A stretch of 46,443 bases of DNA from Terriglobia bacterium (GTDB taxonomy: Bacteria > Acidobacteriota > Terriglobia > Bryobacterales > Bryobacteraceae): positions 1 to 46,443 of the forward strand of contig JAIQFU010000023.1 in the NCBI GenBank assembly GCA_020073115.1, in the 5' to 3' direction. A program made the translations under genes and the position numbers. Positions 16,744-25,435 of the stretch are shown piece by piece (position 1 is the first letter of the stretch; each line of letters opens with the position of its first letter). Below the pieces are notes generated by a model. That model was not told the DNA's origin. It made no database searches and was given only the letters and a program-made list of their open reading frames with translations.

Positions 16744-19352
16744 TGAAGCGCCGCAAGCGGGACGATGACATCGAGCGTGAGCTTCGCGACCACCTGGATC
16801 TCGAGGCCGAGGAACAGCGCGAGGGTGGGCTCTCTCCGGATGACGCCCGCAACGCTGCGCACCGCGCATTCGGCAACGTCGCGCTCACGCTCGAAGACAG
16901 CCGCGCGGTGTGGCGCTGCGCCTGGTTGAGTTCGCTCATGCAGGACATCCGTTTCGGCCTGCGCGGCTTCCGCAAATCGCCCGGCTTTACGCTGACGGTG
17001 ATCGGCACGCTGGCGCTGGGGCTCGGCACGCTCGGCGCGAGTTTCAGCGTCTTCAACGCACTGGTGCTACGGCCGTTCGCGGTGCGCGACCCGTATTCGC
17101 TCTATCGCTTCGAGGGCTGGGAGCCGGGGCGACCACGCTCGTACACCCGGCGCGAGTTCCAGGATTTCCGGCGAGAGAACCCGGCGTTTTCGGAGGTTGT
17201 GGCTTATCTGCGTCTCCAGGCCTCCATGGCGGGAAAGGGCGCGCACGTTCAGGCGGTGACGAGCAATTACTTCTCCATGCTGGGCGGGCGCGTGTGCATG
17301 GGCCGGCCGCTGATGGAAAGCGACGAGGGTCCGTCCGCCAACGGCGTTGCCGTGGCCAGCTACGCGGCGCGGCGCAGCCGATTGGGCGCGGACCCGGCGG
17401 CAGTGGGGACCATGGTGCGGCTGCGCGGGCAGCCGGTGGAGATCGTGGGCGTGGCGTGCCCCGGTTTCAACGGCGTGGATGAGAGCCGGGACGATTTCTG
17501 GGTCTCGCTGCCGCTCATCCCCACCATGAGCGACGGTACGCCGATTCCCCAGAAGACCGCCTCCGGCGACAAGAGCGAAGATAAGCGGCGCGTCTATTAC
17601 CGGATGATCGGCCGGCTGAAACCAGGGTTGACGGAGGACGGCGCGAAGGCCGCATTGCTGGCTTATGGCCGGCAGACCTACGTTCCTGGGCCGGGTTACC
17701 AAGTCCCCGAGGGCGTGAAACTGCGCGAGGCGGCCACGATTATGCCGCTCGATCGCGACACGATCAGGGTCTTCCTGCCGGAATTCGCGGCGTTCGCGCT
17801 GGTGCTGCTGATCGCCTGCGCGAACGTCTCCAACATGATGCTGGCGCGAGGGTTGGCGCGGCAACGGGAGATCGGAATTCGGATATCGCTCGGCGCGGGG
17901 CGCGCGCGGATGGTGCGGCAACTTCTGACGGAAAGTCTGTTGCTGGCGCTTCCGGCCGCGCTGGCCGCGTCCGGCGTGGCGTGGGGCGCTGTGCAGGCGG
18001 CGCGCTGGCTTCAGGTCAACGTCTTGAGCGCTTCGCCTCTGGTTCTTTCGCGGGACTGGAAGGGCGCCATGGATTGGCGGGTGGCGGCATTCCTGACCGC
18101 CGCGGCCGTGATCTCAACGGTGGCCTTCGGGCTGTTGCCGGCGCTTCAAGCGGCGCGCCCCCGGCTGATTGAGACCAACCGCGGCGAATTCGCGGCCGAC
18201 CGCCGCTCGGCGCGGCTGCGTAGCGCCCTGGTACTGGCGCAGGTGGCCGTCTGCGCGCTGTTGCTGATCGCATCGGGCGTGGCCATGCGCGCCGAGCGCC
18301 GCATTGCCAATCTGGATCTGGGGATGGACACGCGCGGCGTGTTCGGCGTCCTTGGAAGTAACACGGCGAATACGACCGAGCGGATTCGCGCGCTGCCGAT
18401 GACCGAATCGATCGGCTACTGCTCCCAGTCTCCGCTGGCCGTGCAGCCGAGCATATTCGCGGGTCCGGCCGGCAAGTTCAGCATGGCGGTCAACCGGGTT
18501 TCGCCGGAGTACTTCGACATTTTGCGGATTCCCATTCGCGGCCGGAATTTCACGCCGGCGGAAGGCGATGCGAACGCGCCGGTGGCGATTGTGAGCGAAT
18601 CGGCGGCGCGGCGACTATGGCCGCACCAGGAGGCGCTGGGGCAAACGGTCAGGCTGGGGAACCTGAGCGCGGGGGTGGTGATTGGGATTGCGCGCGATTC
18701 CGTCAGCACTCTCTGGCCAGACAACGGCGCAGCGCTGAGCCGCGACCTTGTCTATTTTCCCCTGGGCCCGAAGAGCGATTATGCGACGATCGCGATTGTG
18801 CGGACGACGGGCGATCCGGATGCAGCGCGGCGTCCTCTGGAACGGCTGATGGCGGAAACCCACCCGAACGCCGCAGGAGAGCTGGTTTGGACGCCTCAGC
18901 TCGGTGTGGACCTGTTTCTTTACCCCTACCGCGCGCTGGCGGCGATTGCGGGCATCCTGGGCGTGCTGGCGTTGCTGCTCACGGTTTCGGGCGTGTTCGG
19001 CGTTTCCTCTTACGCGGTGGCGCAGCGGAGGAAGGAATTCGGGGTTCGGATCGCCCTCGGCGCCGACAGCCTGCGCTTGACCGGCATGGTGGTGGGGCAG
19101 AATTTTCGACTGGGCGTGGCCGGCGCGGCCGCGGGCGCGTTGGCGGCCCTGGCTGTGGCCCGGATGCTCTCGCATGCGGATTGGCTGTGGCGCGCGATGG
19201 GCGGCGTATCGATGCGGAATGTGAACGTTTTCGATGTGGGCGGCTACGCGGCTGGCGCCGCGATTGTGATCGCCGCCGCGGCGGCAGCGGCATGGGTTCC
19301 GGCGCGCCGGGCCGTGCGCGTGGACCCGGTGGAGACGTTGCGGTGCGATTGA
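16743..19352 (+). CDS. ADOP family permease (FtsX/MacB-type, no ATPase)
   Basis: Acidobacterial duplicated orphan permease: a MacB-like ABC permease with two FtsX units and no ATPase gene beside it. After a charged N-terminal segment (DDDIERELRDHLDLEAEEQRE and an FGNVALTLEDSRAVW motif typical of ADOPs) come a first membrane helix (FTLTVIGTLALGLGT), a MacB periplasmic core, three helices including LVLLIACANVSNMMLARGLAR and REIGIRISLGAGRARMVRQLL, then a second unit with its own core and C-terminal FtsX block (RRKEFGVRIALGADS). GGAGGAGG at 16731-16738 precedes two overlapping ATGs (16740, 16743); the frame is open further upstream without support. Substrate unknown; an efflux or lipoprotein-extrusion role is only inferred from MacB. 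Confidence 0.93.
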   Translation: MKRRKRDDDIERELRDHLDLEAEEQREGGLSPDDARNAAHRAFGNVALTLEDSRAVWRCAWLSSLMQDIRFGLRGFRKSPGFTLTVIGTLALGLGTLGASFSVFNALVLRPFAVRDPYSLYRFEGWEPGRPRSYTRREFQDFRRENPAFSEVVAYLRLQASMAGKGAHVQAVTSNYFSMLGGRVCMGRPLMESDEGPSANGVAVASYAARRSRLGADPAAVGTMVRLRGQPVEIVGVACPGFNGVDESRDDFWVSLPLIPTMSDGTPIPQKTASGDKSEDKRRVYYRMIGRLKPGLTEDGAKAALLAYGRQTYVPGPGYQVPEGVKLREAATIMPLDRDTIRVFLPEFAAFALVLLIACANVSNMMLARGLARQREIGIRISLGAGRARMVRQLLTESLLLALPAALAASGVAWGAVQAARWLQVNVLSASPLVLSRDWKGAMDWRVAAFLTAAAVISTVAFGLLPALQAARPRLIETNRGEFAADRRSARLRSALVLAQVAVCALLLIASGVAMRAERRIANLDLGMDTRGVFGVLGSNTANTTERIRALPMTESIGYCSQSPLAVQPSIFAGPAGKFSMAVNRVSPEYFDILRIPIRGRNFTPAEGDANAPVAIVSESAARRLWPHQEALGQTVRLGNLSAGVVIGIARDSVSTLWPDNGAALSRDLVYFPLGPKSDYATIAIVRTTGDPDAARRPLERLMAETHPNAAGELVWTPQLGVDLFLYPYRALAAIAGILGVLALLLTVSGVFGVSSYAVAQRRKEFGVRIALGADSLRLTGMVVGQNFRLGVAGAAAGALAALAVARMLSHADWLWRAMGGVSMRNVNVFDVGGYAAGAAIVIAAAAAAAWVPARRAVRVDPVETLRCD

Positions 19353-19817
19353 AGTAGGACGCGGCGGAAATCTTGTTCCGGGCAGCCAGCCTGGAGTAGG
19401 GCGGAAACGGCGGCATTCTGTCGTGCAGTTGGGCGGCCTTGTCACGCGCGCACATGGCGCTACCATCACGTCTCCGGTTACCCGATCCTGAAGGCAGTAC
19501 AGGTCAGCGGCTTTTGGTTCCCGACACGCATCGCGGCATTAAAGGCGTTCCTGGAAGACAAGGGAAGCCAGCGTCCACTTGGCCGAATAACGCCAAAACC
19601 ACTGATCTGGCACCGCCAAGTTCCGAGCGAATGGTTCCCGACTTGTACAAAGGTATGAGTGGAATGGCCGGATAGGTCCCGCCAAGTCGTTAGCATCCGG
19701 CGAACGCTGTCGGCTGCCACCTCGCCACAAAACGTGCGACCCGCCGAACCGCCTCTTTCGTCGGTTCTGCCCGGTTCGCCCCGCCCGCCGGTCCTACTCA
19801 CGATCCATACTCAAGGG
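19353..19817. other. Gene-free stretch
   Basis: No convincing gene in about 465 bp. Short open frames exist on both strands (for example plus 19439-19675) but lack family resemblance, Shine-Dalgarno sites and normal codon preference. G+C is lower than in neighbouring genes. In one plus-strand frame interrupted by stops a stretch reads VSGFWFPTRIAALKAFLEDKG, which may be a trace of a decayed gene. Confidence 0.4.
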
Positions 19818-20270
19818 ATGAGGTTTTGGCTCGCTAGCCTCTGCCTGCTCCTCACCTCCTGCGCCTCGCCTCCCCCGCACGTGCCGCAGGCCAGGCCCGA
19901 TCCCACCAAAGAGCCGGCGTACACGCAGGCAGTCCAACAACTCAGCGCCCTGAACCGCCAGGCGGAAGGACTGCTGAAGGCCGGGCGCAGCCAGGAAGCC
20001 GCGGCGGCCATCACGGAGGGCCAACCGCTTCAGGGCCGCCTGCTCGCCGCGCCGCGGCCGCCGCTGGCCGCCATGCAGGCAGCCTCGGACCTTGATGACT
20101 TGTACGCGCGGATGCTGCTCCTCAACCATCACGACGGGTGGGCGCGCATGACGTACCAGAAGGACGCCGCCCGGTGGCGAAGCTGGAGGCCGCGGAATGA
20201 CGACAGCGCGCGCTATCTGCGGCGGGCGGAGGAAGGCATGGCCGAGTGCGACCGGCGGCTGAAGGAGTGA
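19818..20270 (+). CDS. Small helical lipoprotein, hypothetical
   Basis: Function unknown. Starting at ATG 19818 the 150-residue product has a lipoprotein signal ([15 protein letters not shown], lipobox LTSC, Cys15), then a Pro-rich linker and a helical body with Gln/Ala-rich repeats ([29 protein letters not shown]), resembling a TPR-like hairpin, and a C-terminal charged helix. The frame is open upstream to 19659, but that part has no coding character. It is probably anchored to the inner or outer membrane. The next gene begins 20 bp downstream. Confidence 0.6.
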   Translation: MRFWLASLCLLLTSCASPPPHVPQARPDPTKEPAYTQAVQQLSALNRQAEGLLKAGRSQEAAAAITEGQPLQGRLLAAPRPPLAAMQAASDLDDLYARMLLLNHHDGWARMTYQKDAARWRSWRPRNDDSARYLRRAEEGMAECDRRLKE

Positions 20271-20290
20271 GGCGGGCTACAATTGCGGTC

Positions 20291-21223
20291 GTGAAGAGAA
20301 TCCTGCTCCTGGCGGCCGCCGCGTGGTGCGTTTCGGCCGCCGACATCCGCGTCGGCATCATCGGGACGGACACCTCGCACGTCCCGGCCTTTACCAAGCT
20401 GCTCAACGACGCCACGGCCCCGGACCACGTGGCCGGCGCCCGCGTAGTGGCCGCCTTCAAGGGCGGCAGCCAGGACGTGGAGAGCAGCGCTTCCCGGGTG
20501 GACCAATATGCCGAGGAGATCCGGGCGAAGTACGGCGTGGAGATCGTGCCCGACATCCCGGCGCTCCTGGCGAAAGTGGATGCCGTGCTGCTGACCAGCG
20601 TGGACGGGCGCGTGCACCTGCAGCAGGCGCGTCCGGTGATTGCCGCGCGGAAGCCGCTGTTCATCGATAAACCGCTGGCCGCCACCCTGGAAGACGCCCG
20701 CGAGATCGCGCGGCTGGCCAAGGAGGCGGGCGCGCCGTGGTTCAGCGCTTCCAGCCTGCGCTTCAGCGAGTTCGCCGCCCTGAAGGTTCCGGACGCCACG
20801 GGCGTGGAAACCTTCGGCCCCGGCCCCCTGGAGCCGCACCACTACCTGGACCTCGCGTGGTACGCGGTTCACCCCATCGAGATGCTGTACACCCTGATGG
20901 GCCCCGGGTGCGAATCGGTGACCCGTACCTCGACCGAAGGCGCCGACGTGGTGGTGGGGCGCTGGAAAGACGGGCGCATCGGGACGGTCCGCGCGATTCG
21001 CCCATACAGCGACTACGGCGCGGTCGTCTTCCGTCCCAAGCAGGTGGTGGTAAGCAAGCCCCAGGGAGCGGGAAGCTACCGCCCGTTGCTGGTGGAGATT
21101 GTGAAGTTCTTCCAGACCGGCCAGCCGCCGGTTGCCAACGACGAGACGCTGGAGATGTTCGCCTTCATGGACGCCGCCCAGAGGAGCAAGGAGCAGGGCG
21201 GGCGGCCGGTGGCTCTCCGTTGA
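20291..21223 (+). CDS. Exported GFO/IDH/MocA family oxidoreductase
   Basis: NAD(P)-dependent sugar-type oxidoreductase family. From the GTG at 20291 the 310-residue protein begins with a signal peptide ([18 protein letters not shown]), followed by a Rossmann domain with [12 protein letters not shown] and the family motif [20 protein letters not shown], where the Lys of DKP is the usual catalytic Lys, then a short C-terminal substrate domain including [18 protein letters not shown] with the conserved His. The frame also starts at 20246, inside the previous gene, but this would bury the signal peptide. Export of an NAD-binding enzyme is unusual outside acidobacteria and planctomycetes. Substrate unknown. 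Confidence 0.85.
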   Translation: MKRILLLAAAAWCVSAADIRVGIIGTDTSHVPAFTKLLNDATAPDHVAGARVVAAFKGGSQDVESSASRVDQYAEEIRAKYGVEIVPDIPALLAKVDAVLLTSVDGRVHLQQARPVIAARKPLFIDKPLAATLEDAREIARLAKEAGAPWFSASSLRFSEFAALKVPDATGVETFGPGPLEPHHYLDLAWYAVHPIEMLYTLMGPGCESVTRTSTEGADVVVGRWKDGRIGTVRAIRPYSDYGAVVFRPKQVVVSKPQGAGSYRPLLVEIVKFFQTGQPPVANDETLEMFAFMDAAQRSKEQGGRPVALR

Positions 21224-21284
21224 GCCGCTGCCGCGTGGTAGGGTCCGGGCAGACCCGGCCCGCTGTTGTATAACGGTAAGATCC

Positions 21285-22055
21285 ATGCACAAGCTGCTGG
21301 AGGGCAAACTCGCCCTCGTCTCGGGGATCGCCAACAAGTGGAGCCTGGCCTACGCCATCGCCCAGGCATTTTCCAGGGAGGGCGCCGCGCTCGTCCTGAC
21401 GTATCTGGGGGAACGCCAGAGGGAGGCGATCGAAGAGCTCTCGCGCGAGCTTTGCACGGCCGCGATCCTGCCCTGCGACGTCACGCGGGACGAAGAACTG
21501 GCGGCGCTCACGGATTCGCTGCGGGGCTTGAACCGGCCCCTCGGGGCCGTGGTGCACAGCCTGGCTTTCGCCAATAAGGAAGACCTGGCGCGGCCGTTCT
21601 TGGAGACGGGACGCGCCGGTTTTCTGCTGGCGCAGGAGGTGAGCGCCTATTCCCTGGTGTCCATGGCGCGCGCGGTTGCGCCGGTGATGACCGACGGCGG
21701 CTCGCTTTCCACCCTCACCTATGTCGGCTCCACCCGCGTGGTTGCCAACTACAACGTCATGGGGGTGGCCAAGGCGGCGCTGGAAGCCGCCATGCGGTAC
21801 CTGGCCAGCGAGCTCGGCCCGCGCGGAATCCGGGTCAATGCCATTTCGGCGGGTCCGGTGAAAACCGCGTCGGCGCGGGCCATTAAGGATTTCTCCTCCA
21901 TCCTGGATACGGTGGAGAGCCGTGCACCCCTGCGCCGCAATACGGATCCCGCGGAAGTGGCCGATGCGGCCGTGTTTTTGGCCAGCGACCTGGCGCGCGG
22001 GGTAACCGGCAATATCCTCTTTGTCGATGCGGGCATGCAGTTAATGGGGTTCTGA
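21285..22055 (+). CDS. fabI: Enoyl-[acyl-carrier-protein] reductase (NADH) FabI
   Basis: Reduces the trans-2-enoyl-ACP double bond in each fatty-acid elongation cycle. SDR fold with the FabI-type cofactor motif SGIANKWSLAYAIA and the active-site residues at exactly the E. coli numbers: Tyr146 (LTYVGS), Tyr156 and Lys163 (YNVMGVAK). 256 residues is normal. The frame is open upstream into the preceding gene, but ATG at 21285 gives the canonical MHKLLEGKLALVSGIAN start. A TATAAC box lies at 21269-21274, so it may have its own promoter. Confidence 0.96.
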   Translation: MHKLLEGKLALVSGIANKWSLAYAIAQAFSREGAALVLTYLGERQREAIEELSRELCTAAILPCDVTRDEELAALTDSLRGLNRPLGAVVHSLAFANKEDLARPFLETGRAGFLLAQEVSAYSLVSMARAVAPVMTDGGSLSTLTYVGSTRVVANYNVMGVAKAALEAAMRYLASELGPRGIRVNAISAGPVKTASARAIKDFSSILDTVESRAPLRRNTDPAEVADAAVFLASDLARGVTGNILFVDAGMQLMGF

Positions 22056-22092
22056 GCTTTCCCCCAGCCGACAATCGCAGTAGATTAGGTTT

Positions 22093-22593
22093 ATGCAAGA
22101 AAGCCGCGATTCGTCGGTCCTGCGCAGCCTTGCCGTGGCGTTCGGCGATGGTCTGGCGTTCGGCGTGGGAATGAAACTGGCGCGGAACGCCGTTCGGCCG
22201 CCGGGCGCGGAGCCCCTGGCCGAAGGAGTCCCCCTGGCGGGCCGCCTGGACCGGCTGGAAGAGCGGATGGCGCATCTGGAACTGGCGCCTCCCCCGGCGC
22301 CGGCGGCTCCGGCGGGGTTCGACCGCAAGGTTGTGGAAGCGGTGGTCAACGCTCTGGAGGCGCGCATCGACGAGCGCGCGGCCCAGGTGGAGCGCCGGCT
22401 GGACGACTTGCAGGCCAGGACCGAGCCGGTGGCCGGGGAATTGGCCGAACTGCGCAGCCGAGTCGCGGAGAACGAGCGCACGACCCTCGACCTGCTGTTG
22501 GCCATCGGCCAGCTTTGCCGGCATGCCGCCCTTCGGGGCTCGGCCGGCGCCGAAGATTCCGAACACGCCGCGGCCGGTAAAATCGCTCCGTAG
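22093..22593 (+). CDS. Coiled-coil hypothetical protein
   Basis: Function not recognised. The 166-residue protein opens with a weakly hydrophobic segment (VAFGDGLAFGVGMKLA) that could be an amphipathic or membrane-touching helix, then a Pro/Ala linker, then a long heptad-like coil (residues ~75-140: VVEAVVNALEARIDERAAQVERRLDDL, then AELRSRVAENERTTLDLL). It starts 37 bp after fabI on the same strand and is followed 29 bp later by the enolase-superfamily gene, so it may be co-transcribed. Codon use agrees with a real gene. Confidence 0.6.
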   Translation: MQESRDSSVLRSLAVAFGDGLAFGVGMKLARNAVRPPGAEPLAEGVPLAGRLDRLEERMAHLELAPPPAPAAPAGFDRKVVEAVVNALEARIDERAAQVERRLDDLQARTEPVAGELAELRSRVAENERTTLDLLLAIGQLCRHAALRGSAGAEDSEHAAAGKIAP

Positions 22594-22622
22594 CGGTCCG
22601 GCCGTGCTATGCTGGTCGCGCT

Positions 22623-23831
22623 GTGAAGATTGCCAGCGTCCGGTCTTTTCTGCTCTCTTACCCCTTTCCCAAGCCGATCCGCCTCCCTTCCTACGGCGGA
22701 GAGCGAACCATCTACAAGCGCGACGCGATGATCATTCGCGTCGAGACGGACAACGGCCTGGTGGGCTACGCTCCCGGGCCTGGGAGCGAGCGCGCGCAGG
22801 AGCTGATCCAGGGTATGATCGAACCCTTCCTGCGCGACCGGGCGCTGGCCGATCCCGACGCGCTCCGGATCCACTTTTTCCAGGCGTCGGGAGCGGATAC
22901 CGAGTTGGCCCGGGCCTACTGCTCGGTCGAGATCGCGTTGTACGACATCACCGGCAAGGCGCACGGGGCGCCGGTTTCGGAGCTGATTGGGGGGCGGGAG
23001 CGCGACCATATCCGGCTTTATGGGAGCGCGGGGATGTACATGCCTCCCGAGGGCTTCGCCGCCGAAGCCGCGGCCATCGCGGAACTCGGCTTTACCGCCT
23101 ATAAGATGAGGCCGGCGCTCGGCCCGGAAGGCGACCTCGAAGCCGTGCGGCTCATGCGGCGGGCCGTCGGGGCGGATTTCGACCTGATGGTGGATGCGCG
23201 CACGTGGTGGCAGATGGGCAGCCGGAATTACAGCCTGGAAACCATTGAAAAGCTTGCTCAGGAGTTGGGCGAACACCACATCGCCTGGCTGGAGGAGCCA
23301 TTTCCTCCCCGCGACCACGCGGCCTACCACCAGCTCAAGGAACAGGACCTCGTGCCCCTGGCCAGCGGAGAGCACGAACCCGACGAGGAGGGCTATCTCG
23401 ACCTCATCCTCGGCCAGGCCGTCGATTACATCCAGATGGATGTGTGCTGCAACGGCGGGTATGCCATGGGACGCCGGCTGTTCCGCGAGATCGAACACCA
23501 GGACCTGCGCTTCGCCTTCCACAGCCATGGCACGGCGCTCGAAGTGATCGCCGCCGCGCAGTTGGGGGTCTGTTGGCCGGAATCCGTAGTGGAGTGGCTG
23601 GAATACCCGTGCTACTCGACCCCCGAGCGCGCCGGTATGTACCCTTTCCCGTTGGCGGCGGAGGTTTTGAAGGAACCGCTGCGAATCGACCGCGGCGACC
23701 TGATTGTCCCGCGCACGCCGGGTCTCGGGGTGGCGGTGGACGAAAGCGTGATCGAGCGCTACCCCTGGATCCCCGGCCCCTGGCTGACCGTGGAGACGGA
23801 CTCCCCCGCGGGTAGCGGCGCCGCTTCGTAG
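22623..23831 (+). CDS. Mandelate racemase/muconate lactonizing enzyme family protein
   Basis: Enolase-superfamily enzyme that abstracts an alpha proton next to a carboxylate, probably a sugar-acid dehydratase or racemase. The 402-residue product has the N-terminal capping domain (with [18 protein letters not shown] and a [18 protein letters not shown] segment) and a TIM barrel: Lys161 in AYKMR, metal ligands Asp191 (VDART), the WLEEP acid (Glu224 or 225) and Glu250 (SGE), and a His pair in FHSHG (300-302). The GTG start at 22623 matches the [10 protein letters not shown] beginning. The stop codon coincides with the first bases of a repeat element, so the last residues may be repeat-adjacent. 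Exact substrate unknown. Confidence 0.9.
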   Translation: MKIASVRSFLLSYPFPKPIRLPSYGGERTIYKRDAMIIRVETDNGLVGYAPGPGSERAQELIQGMIEPFLRDRALADPDALRIHFFQASGADTELARAYCSVEIALYDITGKAHGAPVSELIGGRERDHIRLYGSAGMYMPPEGFAAEAAAIAELGFTAYKMRPALGPEGDLEAVRLMRRAVGADFDLMVDARTWWQMGSRNYSLETIEKLAQELGEHHIAWLEEPFPPRDHAAYHQLKEQDLVPLASGEHEPDEEGYLDLILGQAVDYIQMDVCCNGGYAMGRRLFREIEHQDLRFAFHSHGTALEVIAAAQLGVCWPESVVEWLEYPCYSTPERAGMYPFPLAAEVLKEPLRIDRGDLIVPRTPGLGVAVDESVIERYPWIPGPWLTVETDSPAGSGAAS

Positions 23832-23921
23832 TACCGCCGGTGGTCGCCTTTTGCCACCGGTACATGCCGGACCCCAAACCACCGGTGGCGCAAACCGGGG
23901 CGCCCTGGGTTCGGCGGTACT
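23830..23921 (+). repeat. TACCGCCGGT palindrome family, copy A
   Basis: 92-bp imperfect palindrome starting AGTACCGCCGGTGG and ending CGGCGGTACT, with internal CACCGGT and ACCGGTGG blocks that also pair. It begins at the last bases of the enolase-superfamily stop codon and ends 16 bp before thiG. It matches copies C (37662) and D (39799) along its full length in order of blocks. Confidence 0.85.
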
Positions 23922-23937
23922 GGCGTACCATGAATCT

Positions 23938-24717
23938 ATGCCAGAAACGTTGAAGATCGCCGGCCGCGAGTTCCGCTCGCGCCTTATTGTCGGGACCGGC
24001 AAGTATCGTACTTTCCAGGAGATGCAGCTCTGCCACGCGGCTTCCGGAGCGGAGATGGTGACGGTGGCGGTGCGGCGCGTGAACCTCACCGACCGCTCCA
24101 AGGAGTCGCTGCTCGACTACATCGACCGGAGCAGAATCTTCATTCTTCCCAATACCGCGGGGTGCTACACCGCGGACGACGCGGTGCGCACGGCGATGCT
24201 GGCCCGGGAGGTCGGCCTCTCGAACTGGATCAAGCTGGAAGTGATCGGTGATGAGAAAACGCTCTTCCCGGACAATGCGGGCCTGTTGGAAGCCACCCGC
24301 ACGCTGGTGAAAGAAGGGTTCACCGTACTGCCGTACACCAATGACGACGTGGTGAATGCGCGCAAGCTGATTGACGCCGGCGCCGCCGCGGTTATGCCGC
24401 TGGCCGCCCCCATCGGGTCCGGGATGGGCGTGCAGAATCCCGCCAACTTGCGCATCCTGCGGGAAATGATCACCGAGGTACCGATGATCGTGGACGCCGG
24501 GGTGGGCACCGCTTCGGACGCGTCGGTCGCCATGGAACTGGGGGCCGACGGGGTGCTCATGAACACCGCCATCGCCGCCGCCCAGGACGCCGAGAAGATG
24601 GCGCGAGCCATGAAGTTGGCGGTGGAAGCGGGCCGCCTCGCGTACGAAGCCGGGCGCATGCCGAAAAAACTCTACGCCACGGCAAGTAGCCCGCTGGCGG
24701 GGGTGGTAGGGTCCTGA
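23938..24717 (+). CDS. thiG: Thiazole synthase
   Basis: Forms the thiamine thiazole ring from deoxyxylulose phosphate, dehydroglycine and the ThiS thiocarboxylate. TIM-barrel protein of 259 residues with the signature IVGTGKY, the Schiff-base Lys99 (NWIKLEV), the VLPYTNDD and [10 protein letters not shown] phosphate-binding loops and [10 protein letters not shown]. The frame is open upstream to 23851, but that segment is repeat DNA; the ATG at 23938 gives the normal N-terminus ([20 protein letters not shown]). No other thi gene is adjacent, so ThiS, ThiF and ThiH or ThiO must be elsewhere. Confidence 0.96.
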   Translation: MPETLKIAGREFRSRLIVGTGKYRTFQEMQLCHAASGAEMVTVAVRRVNLTDRSKESLLDYIDRSRIFILPNTAGCYTADDAVRTAMLAREVGLSNWIKLEVIGDEKTLFPDNAGLLEATRTLVKEGFTVLPYTNDDVVNARKLIDAGAAAVMPLAAPIGSGMGVQNPANLRILREMITEVPMIVDAGVGTASDASVAMELGADGVLMNTAIAAAQDAEKMARAMKLAVEAGRLAYEAGRMPKKLYATASSPLAGVVGS

Positions 24718-24724
24718 TTTCCCC

Positions 24725-25312
24725 ATGCCAGCTGCAAGACCCAGGCCGGCCAGCGCGTTGCGCTTTGGGGCGCTGACGCCCGAGCGCTGGCCGGACCTGG
24801 AGACTCTCTTCGGGAAGAACGGCGCCTGCGCCGGGTGCTGGTGCATGTATTGGCGCAAGACGCACGCCGAGTGGCGCGGGGACAAAGGCGAATCGAACCG
24901 CGCGAGCCTCCGCGCGCTGGTCAGGGAAGGGCCGCCTCCCGGCATTCTGGCCTACGACGGCGACAGGCCTGTGGGCTGGTGCGCGGTGGCCCCGCGCGAG
25001 GAATATGTCGCCCTGGCAAAATCGCGGACGCTCGCCCCCGTCGATGCCACGCCCGTATGGTCGGTCAGTTGTTTCTTTATCGCCAGGCCGTACCGGCGGC
25101 AGGGCGTCAGCGTGCAACTGCTGAACGCGGCCGTGGAGTTTGTGAGGAGCCAGGGCGGCAGCGTGGTGGAGGGCTACCCGGTGTTGCCGAAGAAGGGAGC
25201 CATGGCCGACGCCTTCGCCTGGACCGGCCTGTTCAGCGCGTTCCTGAAAGCGGGATTCCGAGAGGCGCGCCCCGCCTCCGAGGGGCGGCCCATCGTACGG
25301 CGGGAGGTGTAG
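24725..25312 (+). CDS. GNAT family N-acetyltransferase
   Basis: Acetyl-CoA-dependent acetyltransferase of 195 residues. The acetyl-CoA loop is RRQGVS within WSVSCFFIARPYRRQGVSVQLL, and the preceding strand and the VGWCAVAPREEY motif are typical. The N-terminal region has a Cys/Trp cluster (CAGCWCMYWR) shared by a subfamily of uncharacterised GNATs. It follows thiG by 7 bp and may be co-transcribed. Substrate unknown. Its stop is followed at once by a hairpin repeat. Confidence 0.85.
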   Translation: MPAARPRPASALRFGALTPERWPDLETLFGKNGACAGCWCMYWRKTHAEWRGDKGESNRASLRALVREGPPPGILAYDGDRPVGWCAVAPREEYVALAKSRTLAPVDATPVWSVSCFFIARPYRRQGVSVQLLNAAVEFVRSQGGSVVEGYPVLPKKGAMADAFAWTGLFSAFLKAGFREARPASEGRPIVRREV

Positions 25313-25313
25313 C

Positions 25314-25375
25314 GTGGTGGGGCGGGGCTTGTGCTCCGCAGCCCGTCTTCCGCCGGGCCGAAGCCCCGCCGCACG
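25314..25375. repeat. Hairpin repeat after the GNAT gene
   Basis: GTGGTGGGGCGGGGCTT (25314-25330) pairs imperfectly with AAGCCCCGCCGCAC (25361-25374). It begins 1 bp after the GNAT stop. The right end (CGGGCCGAAGCCCCGCC) resembles the minus-strand reading of the element between ctpA and guaA. It may act as a transcript end before the EF-G gene. Confidence 0.6.
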
Positions 25376-25435
25376 TGCTAACATGCCGTTTTAACCCCTT
25401 TTTCATCTTTCAATCCGAGTCCAGGAGCAAATATC

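Noticed and set aside
23851-23937. N-terminal extension of ThiG
   Set aside because: Encoded mostly by repeat copy A; ThiG homologues begin at the ATG at 23938.
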